A stretch of DNA of 50,942 nt, from positions 1-50,942 of the forward strand of contig JAITVH010000164.1 of the NCBI GenBank assembly GCA_031285905.1. Reading direction: 5' to 3'. Source of the stretch: Prevotella sp. GTDB taxonomy: Bacteria; Bacteroidota; Bacteroidia; Bacteroidales; Dysgonomonadaceae. Made by a program: the position numbers and the translations under genes. Of the stretch, positions 16,491-25,718 are shown piece after piece. Numbering within the stretch: the first letter of the stretch is position 1; each line of letters opens with the position of its first letter. The notes beneath the pieces are model-generated. The model was given only the letters and a program-made list of their open reading frames with translations. It ran no database searches and was not told where the DNA came from.

Positions 16491-17054
16491 ATATGGTTAT
16501 TTAATTTAGTTAACTTTTGGGTAAATATATACAAAATTATCTCATGATACGTATTTTTTACCTTCTTTTATAAGAACTAAATTTACACTTAAAAGTGAAG
16601 GCCTACAATAGGAATTATTGTAAGCCTTCGTTGTTACACCAAATGATCGTGTAATAATAGTTTGTGTTAAGATAATTTAAAGTGCCCGACGAAAAGATTC
16701 TTTCTAATAGTGCTAATTCTTTTATTTTAATGAATATCTGTCAAGAATAAACTCAAATAATTAAGAAGTTTTTTTAAATTTGTTTGTCTCTTATTAGTAG
16801 ATAATAATTTGCCTATCAATTATTATTATATTTAAATCATTCTAAAACAAAGATATATTGTTTTTTTATTAAATCAAATATTATTGTGTTAAAATTACAC
16901 AATGAAAAAGATGTTTTATAATATCTTTATTATGTATTTTTATAATGTTGTTTTGTATAACTTGAAAAGTTTTTCATAATATTAGAACTCAAAAAAAATC
17001 TATATATAAATTTTGTTTATTATGAGAAATTGAACCTTATTATCTTAATGCCCT
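16491..17054. other. Gene-free divergent region, 564 bases
   Basis: This very AT-rich stretch separates the divergent MG2/plug and GH16 genes and should hold both promoters, but I cannot fix either one. Apart from the hairpin at 16597-16629 I see no gene or repeat. Confidence 0.6.
16597..16629. terminator. Terminator-like hairpin inside a divergent promoter region
   Basis: A 14-base stem with one mismatch (16597-16610 with 16616-16629) and a 5-base loop. No annotated gene ends nearby, so it could end a short unannotated transcript or act in a leader. Confidence 0.5.
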
Positions 17055-18359
17055 ATGATAAAGAATAGCTTTTTCCGGATATACGTAATTTGTATAATAT
17101 TCCTGATTTCATTCACTGAAATGATTGCCCAGATAAATTCATCCCCTGTATATGCAGACTTTAATCATGGACAGAAAGATGGCGAGAACGCTGAATATAT
17201 ACAAGCTATTAATATTATAACACCGAATTGTTGTTCTGAAATAACCGGTAAAGTAAAAGTAGAATTTAAAGCTTCGGGTATGACTTACGCTAAAGCTTAT
17301 TGTTGGAACAGTCCTCTCAAAAAAGATTTTAATAGATGGGGATACGATGTGAACTTGACCCCTAAAGGAATTAAACTAAAAAAAGATGGACTTGGCTCGT
17401 TTGTTATCGATACAGATAAGTTTCCTGCCGGACCGATGAATATACGTATCTATGCGCAAAACGAGTTGGGACAGAAGGATTATTTTGAATTACAATTATA
17501 TAATAAAAATGGAGTTGAATGGAATCAGGGTATTCCTGACACTATTCCGAATGGGGCAAAAGGGCTTAATTTGATTTTTTCTGATGATTTTGACGAGGAA
17601 TTATCTATATCTAATGATGGACGAAATGCTCGTTATAATGCGCATAAACCACGGTTTGGCGATTTTAGCGGGTGGCTTTTTTCTAATTCGGATGGAGAAT
17701 ATAGCCCGTTTAGTCAGATAGATACCTATTTAAAAATTTCTGCTCGTAAACCAGAAGGGACAAAAGGTAATACGGGCTTAATAGCATCGGTAAATATGGA
17801 TGGAGAGGGCTTTTGGGTAAAGGCACCATGTTACTTAGAGTGCCGTCTTACAGCCCAATCAGCTCCGGGTACATGGCCGGCTTTTTGGACAATTACCGAT
17901 TTGGATCAGGGTTCGCCAGGTGATGAATTAGATATCGTGGAGGCTTATGGCGGTGTCGGACAAGGGAATCCCAATCATCCGGGATATTCTGTGACAAGCC
18001 ATTTTTGGTCGCAAAATAATCCTGACGGAAGTAAGAAAAAAGAATATTCTAAAGTGATTCCTATAATGGAAATAGGAGGAAAATCTTATTGGTCTACTAC
18101 ATTTCACACATATGGATTATATATAGGAATGGAAGAGACGATTTATTATTTTGATGATATGGAAGTATTTCGTCATCCGACAAATGATGTATCAAGAAAT
18201 AAACCGCATTGTTTCTTAATAAACTATGCGATTGGAGGGATAAGCGGCTGGCCTATTGACTTGGAGCGTTATGGAAATGGTTCGGATATGTATGTGGATT
18301 TTGTAAGGGTATTTGCTACAGAAAAGATCAACTATTCATTACCTCGTCCTCAAAAATAG
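17055..18359 (+). CDS. Secreted glycoside hydrolase family 16 protein
   Basis: The 434-residue protein has a signal peptide (about residues 1-25, ISFTEMIAQ). Residues 50-150 form a beta-rich accessory domain (TGKVKVEFKASGMTYAKAYCW, AGPMNIRIYAQNELGQ). A jelly-roll catalytic domain follows from about residue 170 to the end. The catalytic motif ExDxxE is complete: GDELDIVEAYGG gives E291, D293 and E296, the nucleophile, helper and acid/base of GH16. Neighbouring blocks LECRLTAQSAPGTWPAFW and YWSTTFHTYGLYI are also typical. GH16 enzymes cut beta-1,3/1,4-glucans or galactans; which one cannot be told. It heads a three-gene plus-strand cluster with 43-44 base gaps. Confidence 0.88.
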   Translation: MIKNSFFRIYVICIIFLISFTEMIAQINSSPVYADFNHGQKDGENAEYIQAINIITPNCCSEITGKVKVEFKASGMTYAKAYCWNSPLKKDFNRWGYDVNLTPKGIKLKKDGLGSFVIDTDKFPAGPMNIRIYAQNELGQKDYFELQLYNKNGVEWNQGIPDTIPNGAKGLNLIFSDDFDEELSISNDGRNARYNAHKPRFGDFSGWLFSNSDGEYSPFSQIDTYLKISARKPEGTKGNTGLIASVNMDGEGFWVKAPCYLECRLTAQSAPGTWPAFWTITDLDQGSPGDELDIVEAYGGVGQGNPNHPGYSVTSHFWSQNNPDGSKKKEYSKVIPIMEIGGKSYWSTTFHTYGLYIGMEETIYYFDDMEVFRHPTNDVSRNKPHCFLINYAIGGISGWPIDLERYGNGSDMYVDFVRVFATEKINYSLPRPQK

Positions 18360-18402
18360 AATTTGAACATATATAAAAATATATACTATTTACCAGATTA
18401 TT

Positions 18403-19467
18403 ATGAAAAACATTTTTTTATTGGTTTTATTCTTTTCTGCCAGTGTGTTGTTCGCTCAGAAACAGCCTGCGATGGCAGAGTTAACTGATCAGAACTCATT
18501 TTCTATGGTAGTTTTTCCTGATCCACAGAGTTATAATAAGTTTGATGTAAATCAACCATTGTTTGAACTAATGACAGCATGGGCGGCAAATAATATTGAT
18601 AGATTAAAAGTGAAAACTGTACTTTGTACAGGAGACTTGGTGGAACAAAATGAGATTCGGATTCCTGATGGAAGGAATGGAAACCAAACCAGTGAAGAAC
18701 AATGGCAGGCTGCATCGAGATCATTTCAACGGCTTGACAATAAAATATCTTATGTAGTTTGTACGGGAAATCATGATTATGGCTATGAAAAAGCGGAAAA
18801 TAGGATGACAAATTTCCCCCGGTATTTTTATCCGGAAAGAAATTCTGCATGGCGGAAATCCTTGGTTGCAGTAGCGAATGATTCTAATGGAGTTCCTACT
18901 TTAGAAAATGCTGCATATGAGTTTGAGACAGAAACCTGGGGTAAGCTTTTGGTTGTATCAATAGAATTTGCTCCCAGAGATGAGGCTTTAGATTGGGTTT
19001 TAAAGTTAGTACAAAGCGATAAGTATAAAGATTATACGGTAATATTATTGACCCATTCTTATATCAATAAGAACGCAAAACGAATAGAAAAAGAAGGCTA
19101 TAAAGTATCTCCGGCCAATTATGGACAGGCGATTTGGGATAAACTGGTATATCCATCCGGGAATATAAGAATGGTTGTCTGTGGACATATATGCTCGATT
19201 GAACCATACGAAAAGAATGTGAGTTTCAGTACTGATAAAAACAGTGCAGGTAAAACGGTTGCTCAAATGATGTTTAATGCCCAAACAGCAGACGGGTCAT
19301 GGCATGGGAACGGAGGCGATGGATGGTTACGGATTCTCGAATTTTTACCGGATGGCAAGACGATAAAAGTAAAAACTTTCTCTCCTCTTTTGGCTATTTC
19401 ACCTCTTACTGCTGATAAAGCGTGGAGGACAGAGTCTTATGATCAGTTTGATATAATATTGGATTGA
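18403..19467 (+). CDS. Secreted metallophosphoesterase
   Basis: This 354-residue protein begins with a signal peptide (residues 1-18, SASVLFAQ). The calcineurin-like metal sites appear in order: FPDPQ (D40, with Q42 in place of the usual H), CTGDLVE (GD 77-78), GNHDYGYE (122-129), LLTHSYIN and VCGHICS. The D-x-Q variant of the first motif occurs in a known subgroup of secreted phosphoesterases. The substrate is unknown; position between a GH16 enzyme and a Gfo/Idh oxidoreductase suggests work on a phosphorylated or decorated glycan, which is inference. It follows the GH16 gene by 43 bases. Confidence 0.85.
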   Translation: MKNIFLLVLFFSASVLFAQKQPAMAELTDQNSFSMVVFPDPQSYNKFDVNQPLFELMTAWAANNIDRLKVKTVLCTGDLVEQNEIRIPDGRNGNQTSEEQWQAASRSFQRLDNKISYVVCTGNHDYGYEKAENRMTNFPRYFYPERNSAWRKSLVAVANDSNGVPTLENAAYEFETETWGKLLVVSIEFAPRDEALDWVLKLVQSDKYKDYTVILLTHSYINKNAKRIEKEGYKVSPANYGQAIWDKLVYPSGNIRMVVCGHICSIEPYEKNVSFSTDKNSAGKTVAQMMFNAQTADGSWHGNGGDGWLRILEFLPDGKTIKVKTFSPLLAISPLTADKAWRTESYDQFDIILD

Positions 19468-19511
19468 TTAATTATGCTTGAAATATATAATATAACCTTA
19501 AAATTTAGAAT

Positions 19512-20822
19512 ATGACATCCAGACGAGATTTCCTTAAACGTTCGGCAGCAACTGTTGCAACCGGGATAATAATGCCCTCTCTAGTGGCGGAGAATCAACT
19601 GTTTTCCAGAAGCATAAGTGCGAATGATAAGATCAGAGTAGGACTTATCGGTTGTAGAGGTATGGGGTGGAGTAATTTGTCCGATTTCCTTATCAATCCA
19701 GATGTGGACTGTATTGCCTTATGTGATATCGATCAAGGAATACTTGAAAATAGGGCGAAAGAATTGACTTCAATCAGAAATGTGAAGCCTCAATTATTTG
19801 GTGATTATAGGAAAATGTTGGAAATGAGAGATATTGATGCTGTAATCATTGGCACTCCTGATCATTGGCATTGTCTACAGATGGTAGACGCATGCCAGGC
19901 TGGGAAAGATGTATATGTGGAAAAACCTATAGCTAACTCTATTGCCGAATGTGATGCTATGGTTGCTGCTGCAACAAAATATAATAAAGTAGTACAAGTA
20001 GGGCAGCAACAAAGAAGCGGCAAGCTTTGGCATCAAATGAAAGAATATATAGATACAGGAAAGTTGGGAAATATACCGATGGTTGAAGTCTGGGCGAATT
20101 TTAATTATGGAGCATTATCCCTGCCGGTGGCGGATAGCCGGGTACCGGATGGCGTTAATTTTGATATGTGGCTTGGCCCGGCCCCTCAACGGACATTCAA
20201 TCAGGAGAGGTTTCATGGTTCTTGGCGTATGTTCTGGGATTATGGTGGAGGATTATTGACTGATTGGGGCGTACACTTGTTAGATATGGCGCTATGGGGG
20301 ATGAATGTAAAGGGGATGCCTAATCGGGTGCTTGCCTCCGGAGGTAAATTTGCATACCCTCAAAATGCTCCTGAAACTTTCGATACACTATCTGTTATAT
20401 ATGAATTTGATAATTTTATTATAAAATGGAATAATGTGGCAGGAACTGAAACAGGCCCATATAATCGCAATTATGGAGTTGCATTTAAAGGTACTAACGG
20501 AACATTGATAGCTAATAGAGAAGGGTGGGAGGTAATCCCGGAAGGGAATAGGCTTGAGGTAATGAAAGCATCTCCTGATCATCAAGATCATAAGGACCAT
20601 GTCTCGAATTTCATCAATTGTATGAAAAACAGAGATTTTAATACGGCTTGTACAATTGAGAATGGAAGCTTATGTGCTAAGTATGCCCACCTTGGAAATA
20701 TTTCTGCCCGAGTAAGTTCTCCTCTAAAATATGATAATGCTAAAAAACGCTTTGATAACAAAGATGCAAATAAATTAATCTATCCGGAATATCGCAAGCC
20801 GTGGAAATTTCCATCTTTATAA
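19512..20822 (+). CDS. Tat-exported Gfo/Idh/MocA-family oxidoreductase
   Basis: The 436-residue protein starts with a Tat signal (SRRDFLKRSAATVATG, residues 3-18). A Rossmann fold follows, with VGLIGCRGMG (43-52) binding NAD(P) and the family motif EKP at 137-139 (GKDVYVEKPIANS). The C-terminal dimerisation and substrate domain includes WGVHLLDMALWGM. Members oxidise or epimerise sugars; some exported relatives are NAD-dependent glycosidases of family GH109, so a hydrolase role is possible. It is the last gene of the GH16 cluster. A border repeat begins 64 bases after its stop. Confidence 0.9.
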   Translation: MTSRRDFLKRSAATVATGIIMPSLVAENQLFSRSISANDKIRVGLIGCRGMGWSNLSDFLINPDVDCIALCDIDQGILENRAKELTSIRNVKPQLFGDYRKMLEMRDIDAVIIGTPDHWHCLQMVDACQAGKDVYVEKPIANSIAECDAMVAAATKYNKVVQVGQQQRSGKLWHQMKEYIDTGKLGNIPMVEVWANFNYGALSLPVADSRVPDGVNFDMWLGPAPQRTFNQERFHGSWRMFWDYGGGLLTDWGVHLLDMALWGMNVKGMPNRVLASGGKFAYPQNAPETFDTLSVIYEFDNFIIKWNNVAGTETGPYNRNYGVAFKGTNGTLIANREGWEVIPEGNRLEVMKASPDHQDHKDHVSNFINCMKNRDFNTACTIENGSLCAKYAHLGNISARVSSPLKYDNAKKRFDNKDANKLIYPEYRKPWKFPSL

Positions 20823-20837
20823 GTAAATTATTAATTA

Positions 20838-21339
20838 ATGCGAATCAATAGTTGAGAGCAAGAGATTTCTGTTGAGGAGATTCATCTTTTTATTTTGGAT
20901 TTATCTATAGTTGTGATATAAGTTGAAAATGGAAAGTTGAATTGGAGCGAAGCGTAAATCGGCGGAGCCAAAGCAAAAAAGTGTTCTTTGAATTATTAAT
21001 CACAGGAGCAAAGCGTATGTAAAATCGACGGAGTCAAAAATATATAGAAATGTGTCACCTTTACATACGCTACGCTCCTGTGACCGTTGGTTGTCACCTT
21101 TTAGTTAAAATGTTGTCATGCTGACGAAGGAAGCATCTCCTTTCCTATAGACGGTGAGATCCTTCGTAACCTCAGGATGACAGAGACAGAAAAAAGCTAT
21201 CAGCTAATGGCAGAAATCTGTTACCTTTTAGTTAAAATGATATTAAAAAAGCTAAGAGCTAACGGCTATCAGCTAATAGCCAAAAGTGTTACCTTTGTCA
21301 CCTTTTAGTTAAAAATAAGGGTAGGAAATTGATTCGCAT
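20838..21339. repeat. Repeat mosaic flanked by 12-base inverted repeats
   Basis: This 502-base non-coding block is bounded by ATGCGAATCAAT (20838-20849) and its perfect reverse complement (21328-21339). Inside are the left border repeat (20887-20910), an imperfect 23-base inverted repeat (CACAGGAGC... at 21002-21024 with its partner around 21060-21083), a hairpin module beginning GTCATGCTGACGAAGG (21115-21182), and three copies of CCTTTTAGTTAAAAT-like ends (21097, 21224, 21301). Similar modules recur at 49.2-49.7 kb. No transposase or reading frame of note is present. Confidence 0.75.
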
Positions 21340-21527
21340 AATTCTGAAATTATAAGGAATATCTTTGAGTCTGGATAAGACAAACTATATCTCATTGAAC
21401 TTATTTTTGCAAAAAAAGGAAATATACTTGTTAAAAATTAGATTTATGATTTCTCTATTTCTATTTGAAAAAATAGTAATTTTATTGAATCATTATAAAT
21501 TAAAGTTTTCCTTTATTGTGCTACAAT

Positions 21528-22511
21528 ATGAGAAATAAACTGAATAGAGATATTGTAAATGAATTCTATAAATATATACCTCAAACAAAGGAACTTGCCC
21601 ATTTCTTAATGGAAACATTAGACTTGAGTAAAGAGTCGGTATATAGAAGGCTACGGAGTGAAGTCCCGTTTACATTTGATGAAATTAGTATTATTGCCAT
21701 TCGTCTTGAAATATCCTTAGATGAATTGATTGGTTTAAAAGATCCTAATCAGGCAATTTTTCATATGCCACTATATAAAGCAGATGATCCATTGGATGCT
21801 TATTTAGAAATTTTTGGTTCGAATATAGATTCTTTAAGTAAGGTTAGAAACGCTGGAACATCGAAAATTACCTGTGTATTGAACAGACTTCCTTATGGCG
21901 TGACGTTATATTTTGAAAATATATCTAAGTTCTATTATTATAAATGGTTGTTTCATACACAAAAAGGAGAATCATCAATAAAATTTAGTGATTTTGAGTT
22001 ACCATCCCAGGTAAAAGCAGATTATGATAGGTATATATTTGAGAGCGAGAATATTCGGAATTGTCAGATGGATATTATCGTAGACGAAAATGTTTTTCTA
22101 TACATGGTAAGAGAGATTCTTTATTTTTACAAAAGAGGTTTGATAAATGATAAAGATCTATTGCTATTTCAAGATGAATTACTAAAAGTGGTTGAATTAA
22201 CTGAAGATGTTAATAAACTGGGTGTTAATAAGACGGAATCATCAATATGCTTTTATCTTTCATCAGTCGATATAGTATCAAATTATTCATATATTGAATA
22301 TGATACGGTAAAATGTGTACAATTTTGGTCGCCAGCCTCTGAAATAGTCATATCATATAATTCGGAATTATGCAGGAGAACTGAAGGGTGGATAGAGTCT
22401 CTGAAAAGATATACAACACTGATAACCCAATGTGATGATATTCAGCAAGTAGGATATTTAAATAAACAGCGAACCCTTATTCAAAATATTGCAAATTTCG
22501 AAATTGACTAA
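21528..22511 (+). CDS. Helix-turn-helix regulator, paralogue of the gene at 0.5 kb
   Basis: From the ATG at 21528 (a longer TTG frame exists) this protein has 327 residues. Its N-terminal HTH region contains SKESVYRRLRSEVPFTFDE and LEISLDELIGL; the rest is an unrecognised domain without membrane segments. Similarity to the protein at 506-1471 runs along the whole length, so this is a two-member family here with DNA-binding and presumably sensing parts. It lies directly after the repeat mosaic and before about 700 bases without genes, so no operon partner tells its target. A weak hairpin terminator follows at 22554-22572. Confidence 0.7.
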   Translation: MRNKLNRDIVNEFYKYIPQTKELAHFLMETLDLSKESVYRRLRSEVPFTFDEISIIAIRLEISLDELIGLKDPNQAIFHMPLYKADDPLDAYLEIFGSNIDSLSKVRNAGTSKITCVLNRLPYGVTLYFENISKFYYYKWLFHTQKGESSIKFSDFELPSQVKADYDRYIFESENIRNCQMDIIVDENVFLYMVREILYFYKRGLINDKDLLLFQDELLKVVELTEDVNKLGVNKTESSICFYLSSVDIVSNYSYIEYDTVKCVQFWSPASEIVISYNSELCRRTEGWIESLKRYTTLITQCDDIQQVGYLNKQRTLIQNIANFEID

Positions 22512-22553
22512 AGTAATTTCTATTATCAATTTAATGTGATTTAGATTGAATTG

Positions 22554-22572
22554 AACAAAGAATAACTTTGTT
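22554..22572 (+). terminator. Weak terminator hairpin after the HTH gene
   Basis: AACAAAG pairs with CTTTGTT across a 5-base loop, followed by a T-rich stretch, 42 bases after the stop codon. Confidence 0.4.
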
Positions 22573-23170
22573 TGTTCACATTTTATTATTCTCTCATTTA
22601 AGGGAAATGGGAAAGGTAGATTTGGCTTAAGAAACGTACAAACAATGAACGGAGTTCCACGACTAAACCGCAATTGGCTGATAGGCATCACTACCCGTTT
22701 TCACAAATAAGTAGAGATATGTGGAGACAATATATATTGAGCTATTAACGGTTGATGTTAGATCCTTTAATTAATCTACCGTGGACTCCGCAACATTGTT
22801 TTGTGCACTTTCTTGTTTTATATTTTTGTAATGAATAATTCCCTCTATTAGAATTGTTGTTAGCTTTAGTTATTAAACATAATTTACTATGCAATGGAGA
22901 ATTTATAGCTTTTATATATATGAGATTTTCCCTATATGCATAATTTATAAAGTGTGTTCAACTCTTTTCGTCGTTCATCTTCAATCAAGAACTTTTAATC
23001 TTGACTAATCGTAGGCAAATTAAGTAATTATTTTTGAGTTAACAAAAAGTTACTTAAACAATTCTTTGTTATAATGTGTTTTTTAAGAAATGATGAACGT
23101 TTTTGTTTTTGTGTCTTAATCACAATTTGTATGGTATTAACATCTTTTGTCTATTTATTTTTTGATTTTA
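22573..23170. other. Gene-free AT-rich region
   Basis: I see no supported gene in these 600 bases. A plus-strand frame ending at 22710 reads NGVPRLNRNWLIGITTRFHK, which is better balanced in composition than the rest and could be a fragment of a lost gene, but I recognise no family. Confidence 0.5.
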
Positions 23171-23206
23171 ATTTTACAAAATATAATTTTACAAAATATA
23201 ATTGTA
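23171..23206 (+). promoter_or_regulatory. Tandem repeat and candidate OhrR-type operator
   Basis: ATTTTACAAAATATA is repeated perfectly (23171-23185 and 23186-23200). The second copy runs into TACAAAATATAATTGTA (23190-23206), where TACAA and TTGTA form an inverted repeat. This resembles the TACAATT/AATTGTA operators of Bacillus OhrR. It ends 9 bases before the regulator's start, so binding there would block its own expression. Confidence 0.55.
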
Positions 23207-23215
23207 ATTGATATT

Positions 23216-23656
23216 ATGTCGGATAACTTGAGATTAAAGAATCAATTGTGTTTTCCTTTATATGCTTTATCAAGACAAATTACATCATTGTATCGCCCTC
23301 TTTTGGATAAATTAGGATTAACATATCCTCAGTATTTAGTACTAATGGTTCTGTGGGAGTTTAATCAGTTAAATATAAAACAGTTGGGAGAGATGCTTTT
23401 TCTTGATACCGGTACATTGACACCTTTGTTGAAGCGTATGGAAATAAGGGGGTTATTGGTGCGTAAACGTTCTGCAATAGATGAACGAATTGTTGATATA
23501 ATAATTACACAAGAGGGTAAAGATTTGGAAAAGGAAGCAGAGGTTATTCCCTTTGCTATAAAAGAAGGATTGGGGATGGATGATGAAGAGATAAAGAATT
23601 TTCGAGACCAATTAAATTCTATATTGAAAGTGATAACAGATAAAGGAACAGATTAG
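23216..23656 (+). CDS. MarR-family peroxide-sensing regulator, OhrR-like
   Basis: The ATG at 23216 gives a 146-residue winged-helix protein; the longer upstream frame would place a hydrophobic leader over the operator and is rejected. The N-terminus LKNQLCFPLYALSR matches the OhrR/SarZ group, where the cysteine in this block (C12) is oxidised by organic peroxides. The winged helix follows (YPQYLVLMVLWEF, LGEMLFLDTGTLTPLLKRME, RSAIDERIVDI). Only one cysteine is present, as in one-Cys OhrR. The candidate operator lies directly upstream, suggesting autoregulation, and the next gene, 38 bases on, is a thiol peroxidase, the natural target. Confidence 0.88.
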   Translation: MSDNLRLKNQLCFPLYALSRQITSLYRPLLDKLGLTYPQYLVLMVLWEFNQLNIKQLGEMLFLDTGTLTPLLKRMEIRGLLVRKRSAIDERIVDIIITQEGKDLEKEAEVIPFAIKEGLGMDDEEIKNFRDQLNSILKVITDKGTD

Positions 23657-23694
23657 AACAAACTAAATATTTATAACTAATAAAAATAAAAATT

Positions 23695-24195
23695 ATGGCA
23701 ACAATTACTTTTAAAGGTTCAAGCGTAAATACAAGTGGTAATCTTCCTTCAAAAGGGACTTCAGCACCTGACTTTATACTGGTTAAGCAGGATTTGTCGG
23801 AAGTGTCATTAAAGGATCTGAAAGGGAAGAAAGTAATATTAAATATTTTTCCTAGTCTTGATACAGGTGTATGTGCAGCTTCTGTACGTCGATTCAATAA
23901 AGAGGCTGCAGATTTATCCAACACTGTTATATTAGCTATTTCAGCTGACCTGCCTTTTGCTGCAGGGCGTTTTTGTACAACGGAAGGTATTGAAAATGTT
24001 TACCCGGCTTCAGTATTTCGTAACTCTGAATTTGCGAAAGATTATGGAATACTTATGCTCGATAGCCCGTTAAAAGGCCTATTAGCAAGATCTGTAGTGG
24101 TAATAGATGCTGAAGGAAAAATTGTATATACACAATTGGTATCTGAGGTAACAGATGAACCCGATTATGTAGCTGCTATCAATGCAGTAAAATAA
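23695..24195 (+). CDS. tpx: Thiol peroxidase (lipid hydroperoxide peroxidase)
   Basis: The 166-residue peroxiredoxin reduces organic hydroperoxides with thioredoxin. Both Tpx cysteines are present: peroxidatic C60 in [10 protein letters not shown] and resolving C94 in GRFCTTEG, spaced as in E. coli Tpx (61 and 95). The N-terminal [23 protein letters not shown] and the [17 protein letters not shown] strand also fit. It follows the OhrR-like regulator by 38 bases on the same strand and is most likely in its operon, induced by organic peroxide. A bidirectional hairpin follows. Confidence 0.95.
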   Translation: MATITFKGSSVNTSGNLPSKGTSAPDFILVKQDLSEVSLKDLKGKKVILNIFPSLDTGVCAASVRRFNKEAADLSNTVILAISADLPFAAGRFCTTEGIENVYPASVFRNSEFAKDYGILMLDSPLKGLLARSVVVIDAEGKIVYTQLVSEVTDEPDYVAAINAVK

Positions 24196-24224
24196 AAGGA
24201 TGTTTATATTGGTAATTAAAATAG

Positions 24225-24247
24225 GGGATTATTTTGTAGATAATCCC
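24225..24247. terminator. Terminator between tpx and the sulfatase
   Basis: GGGATTAT pairs with ATAATCCC across a 7-base loop; A- and T-rich flanks make it usable from both converging genes. Confidence 0.65.
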
Positions 24248-24266
24248 TTGTTTTATAGTTATGACT

Positions 24267-25640
24267 TTATTCTAGTTTAGGTAAAGAACTTCTCCATTTG
24301 ATTACTTTTTCTTTTAGCCGCTTAGTTATTTTGGGATATTTTTCTGCAATATTGTTTTTTTCATAGATGTCATTTTTTAGATTGAAAAGCATAACATCGG
24401 AATTATCATAATTTATTAATAATTTCCAATCTCCTTCTCTCATAGATAAATTTGGACTACGATCTTTTTCATTCCCAGGTTTGGGAAAAGCTCCATCGTT
24501 GTTACGTCTATATTCCCAGAAAATACCTTTTTCCCTTTTTACTTCTTTTCCTAAAATAGCCTTGCTCATATCTTCTCCATCGAACATCGAATTAGGTAAA
24601 GGGGCATTTGCTATTGAACAAATACTGACAAACATATCCATTGCACTGATGACAGATGTTTTATTGACTTTTCCTTTTGGGATTGTTTTATCAGGGCTCC
24701 ATACAATAAAAGGCATTCTTATTCCACCCTCAAAAAGGGAAGCTTTACATCCTCTCAACTGATTTGTTCTGCTATGTCTAAAACTTGGAGCCGGGCCATT
24801 ATCACTTGTAAAAATGACAATGGTATTCTTATCTAATCCTTCTTCTTTAAGTCTATCTATCAAACGCCCAATCTGTTTGTCATATTCTATAAGAACTGTT
24901 TTAAAGTTTTTCTCACTTTCTGCATCTGCTGGAAATAGTTGCATTTCTTCTTTATTACCTATCCAGGGAGTATGTATATCATCCGGCCAGAGATTTACAA
25001 AACAAGGTGTGCCTTTGTGCTTTTTCAGGAAGTCTATTGTTTTATCAATAAAGTATGCAGTTCTATCCCATCTTTTAACACTATCTTTTTTTGACCATAT
25101 CCAGTCAGTTGCTGTTAACAGTGGATCTGGATATGGACTTTCATATGTGCTGGAATATTCATCATAACCATATTCCTCAAATCCAGGTGCATCTGTAACG
25201 TCACGTCCGCCACCAAGATGCCATTTGCCAAAGTGTGCGGTTTTATATTTTGCAGATTTTAATGTGTGGGGCAGGGTTGGTGCTTTTGTAGTCAGGTAAT
25301 CAGCCATTTCTGCTGCCTTATTCCCTTTTTTAGTTTGCAGGTAACTTGTAATATTCCACTTTGCAGGATGGTTTCCTGTCAGTAAACCTGCCCGGGAAGG
25401 AGAACTTATAGGGGACGCACTATAGTATTGGGTAAAACGTATTCCTTCCGACGCCATTCGATCTATATTTGGAGTCTGCATTAATGTCCCTCCATAGACA
25501 CTTAAATCTCCTATACCCATATCGTCGGTTAGGATAAATATGATATTAGGTTGATTCGCCTGGTTTTCATGATTTTGGGTAAATACCGGACAACTGATAA
25601 ACGGTAAACCCGTAAATAGAATTAAACTTTTGTGTTTCAT
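24267..25640 (-). CDS. Exported serine-type sulfatase
   Basis: The ATG at 25640 gives 457 residues beginning with a signal peptide (MKHKSLILFTGLPFISC; the cysteine at 17 might be lipidated). An open frame extends a further 34 codons upstream but lacks a signal and crosses a hairpin. The alkaline-phosphatase-like sulfatase fold is shown by metal-binding TDDMG (38-42) and the maturation motif S79-S-P-S-R83. Serine at the key position means that formylglycine must be made by a radical-SAM anaerobic maturase, as usual in Bacteroidetes; no maturase is in this window. Later blocks FVNLWPDDIHTPW and VIFTSDNGPAPSF fit. The substrate is probably a sulfated sugar, unproven. Confidence 0.92.
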   Translation of the reverse strand: MKHKSLILFTGLPFISCPVFTQNHENQANQPNIIFILTDDMGIGDLSVYGGTLMQTPNIDRMASEGIRFTQYYSASPISSPSRAGLLTGNHPAKWNITSYLQTKKGNKAAEMADYLTTKAPTLPHTLKSAKYKTAHFGKWHLGGGRDVTDAPGFEEYGYDEYSSTYESPYPDPLLTATDWIWSKKDSVKRWDRTAYFIDKTIDFLKKHKGTPCFVNLWPDDIHTPWIGNKEEMQLFPADAESEKNFKTVLIEYDKQIGRLIDRLKEEGLDKNTIVIFTSDNGPAPSFRHSRTNQLRGCKASLFEGGIRMPFIVWSPDKTIPKGKVNKTSVISAMDMFVSICSIANAPLPNSMFDGEDMSKAILGKEVKREKGIFWEYRRNNDGAFPKPGNEKDRSPNLSMREGDWKLLINYDNSDVMLFNLKNDIYEKNNIAEKYPKITKRLKEKVIKWRSSLPKLE

Positions 25641-25718
25641 ATCTCTTTTTGTGGTTAATAGTATTCTGAGTCGAATACAAAAATACAATATTTTGAACAT
25701 CAGGAAGATATTATATAT

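Noticed and set aside
20823..21527. Repeat block as an insertion sequence
   Set aside because: No transposase frame on either strand and no target duplication; kept as a non-coding repeat.
23171..23200. Direct repeats as a CRISPR array
   Set aside because: Only two 15-base units without spacers; no array structure and no cas genes.
23147..23215. Upstream extension of the MarR gene
   Set aside because: It would be a hydrophobic peptide translated from the tandem-repeat operator; the OhrR-type N-terminus begins at the ATG at 23216.
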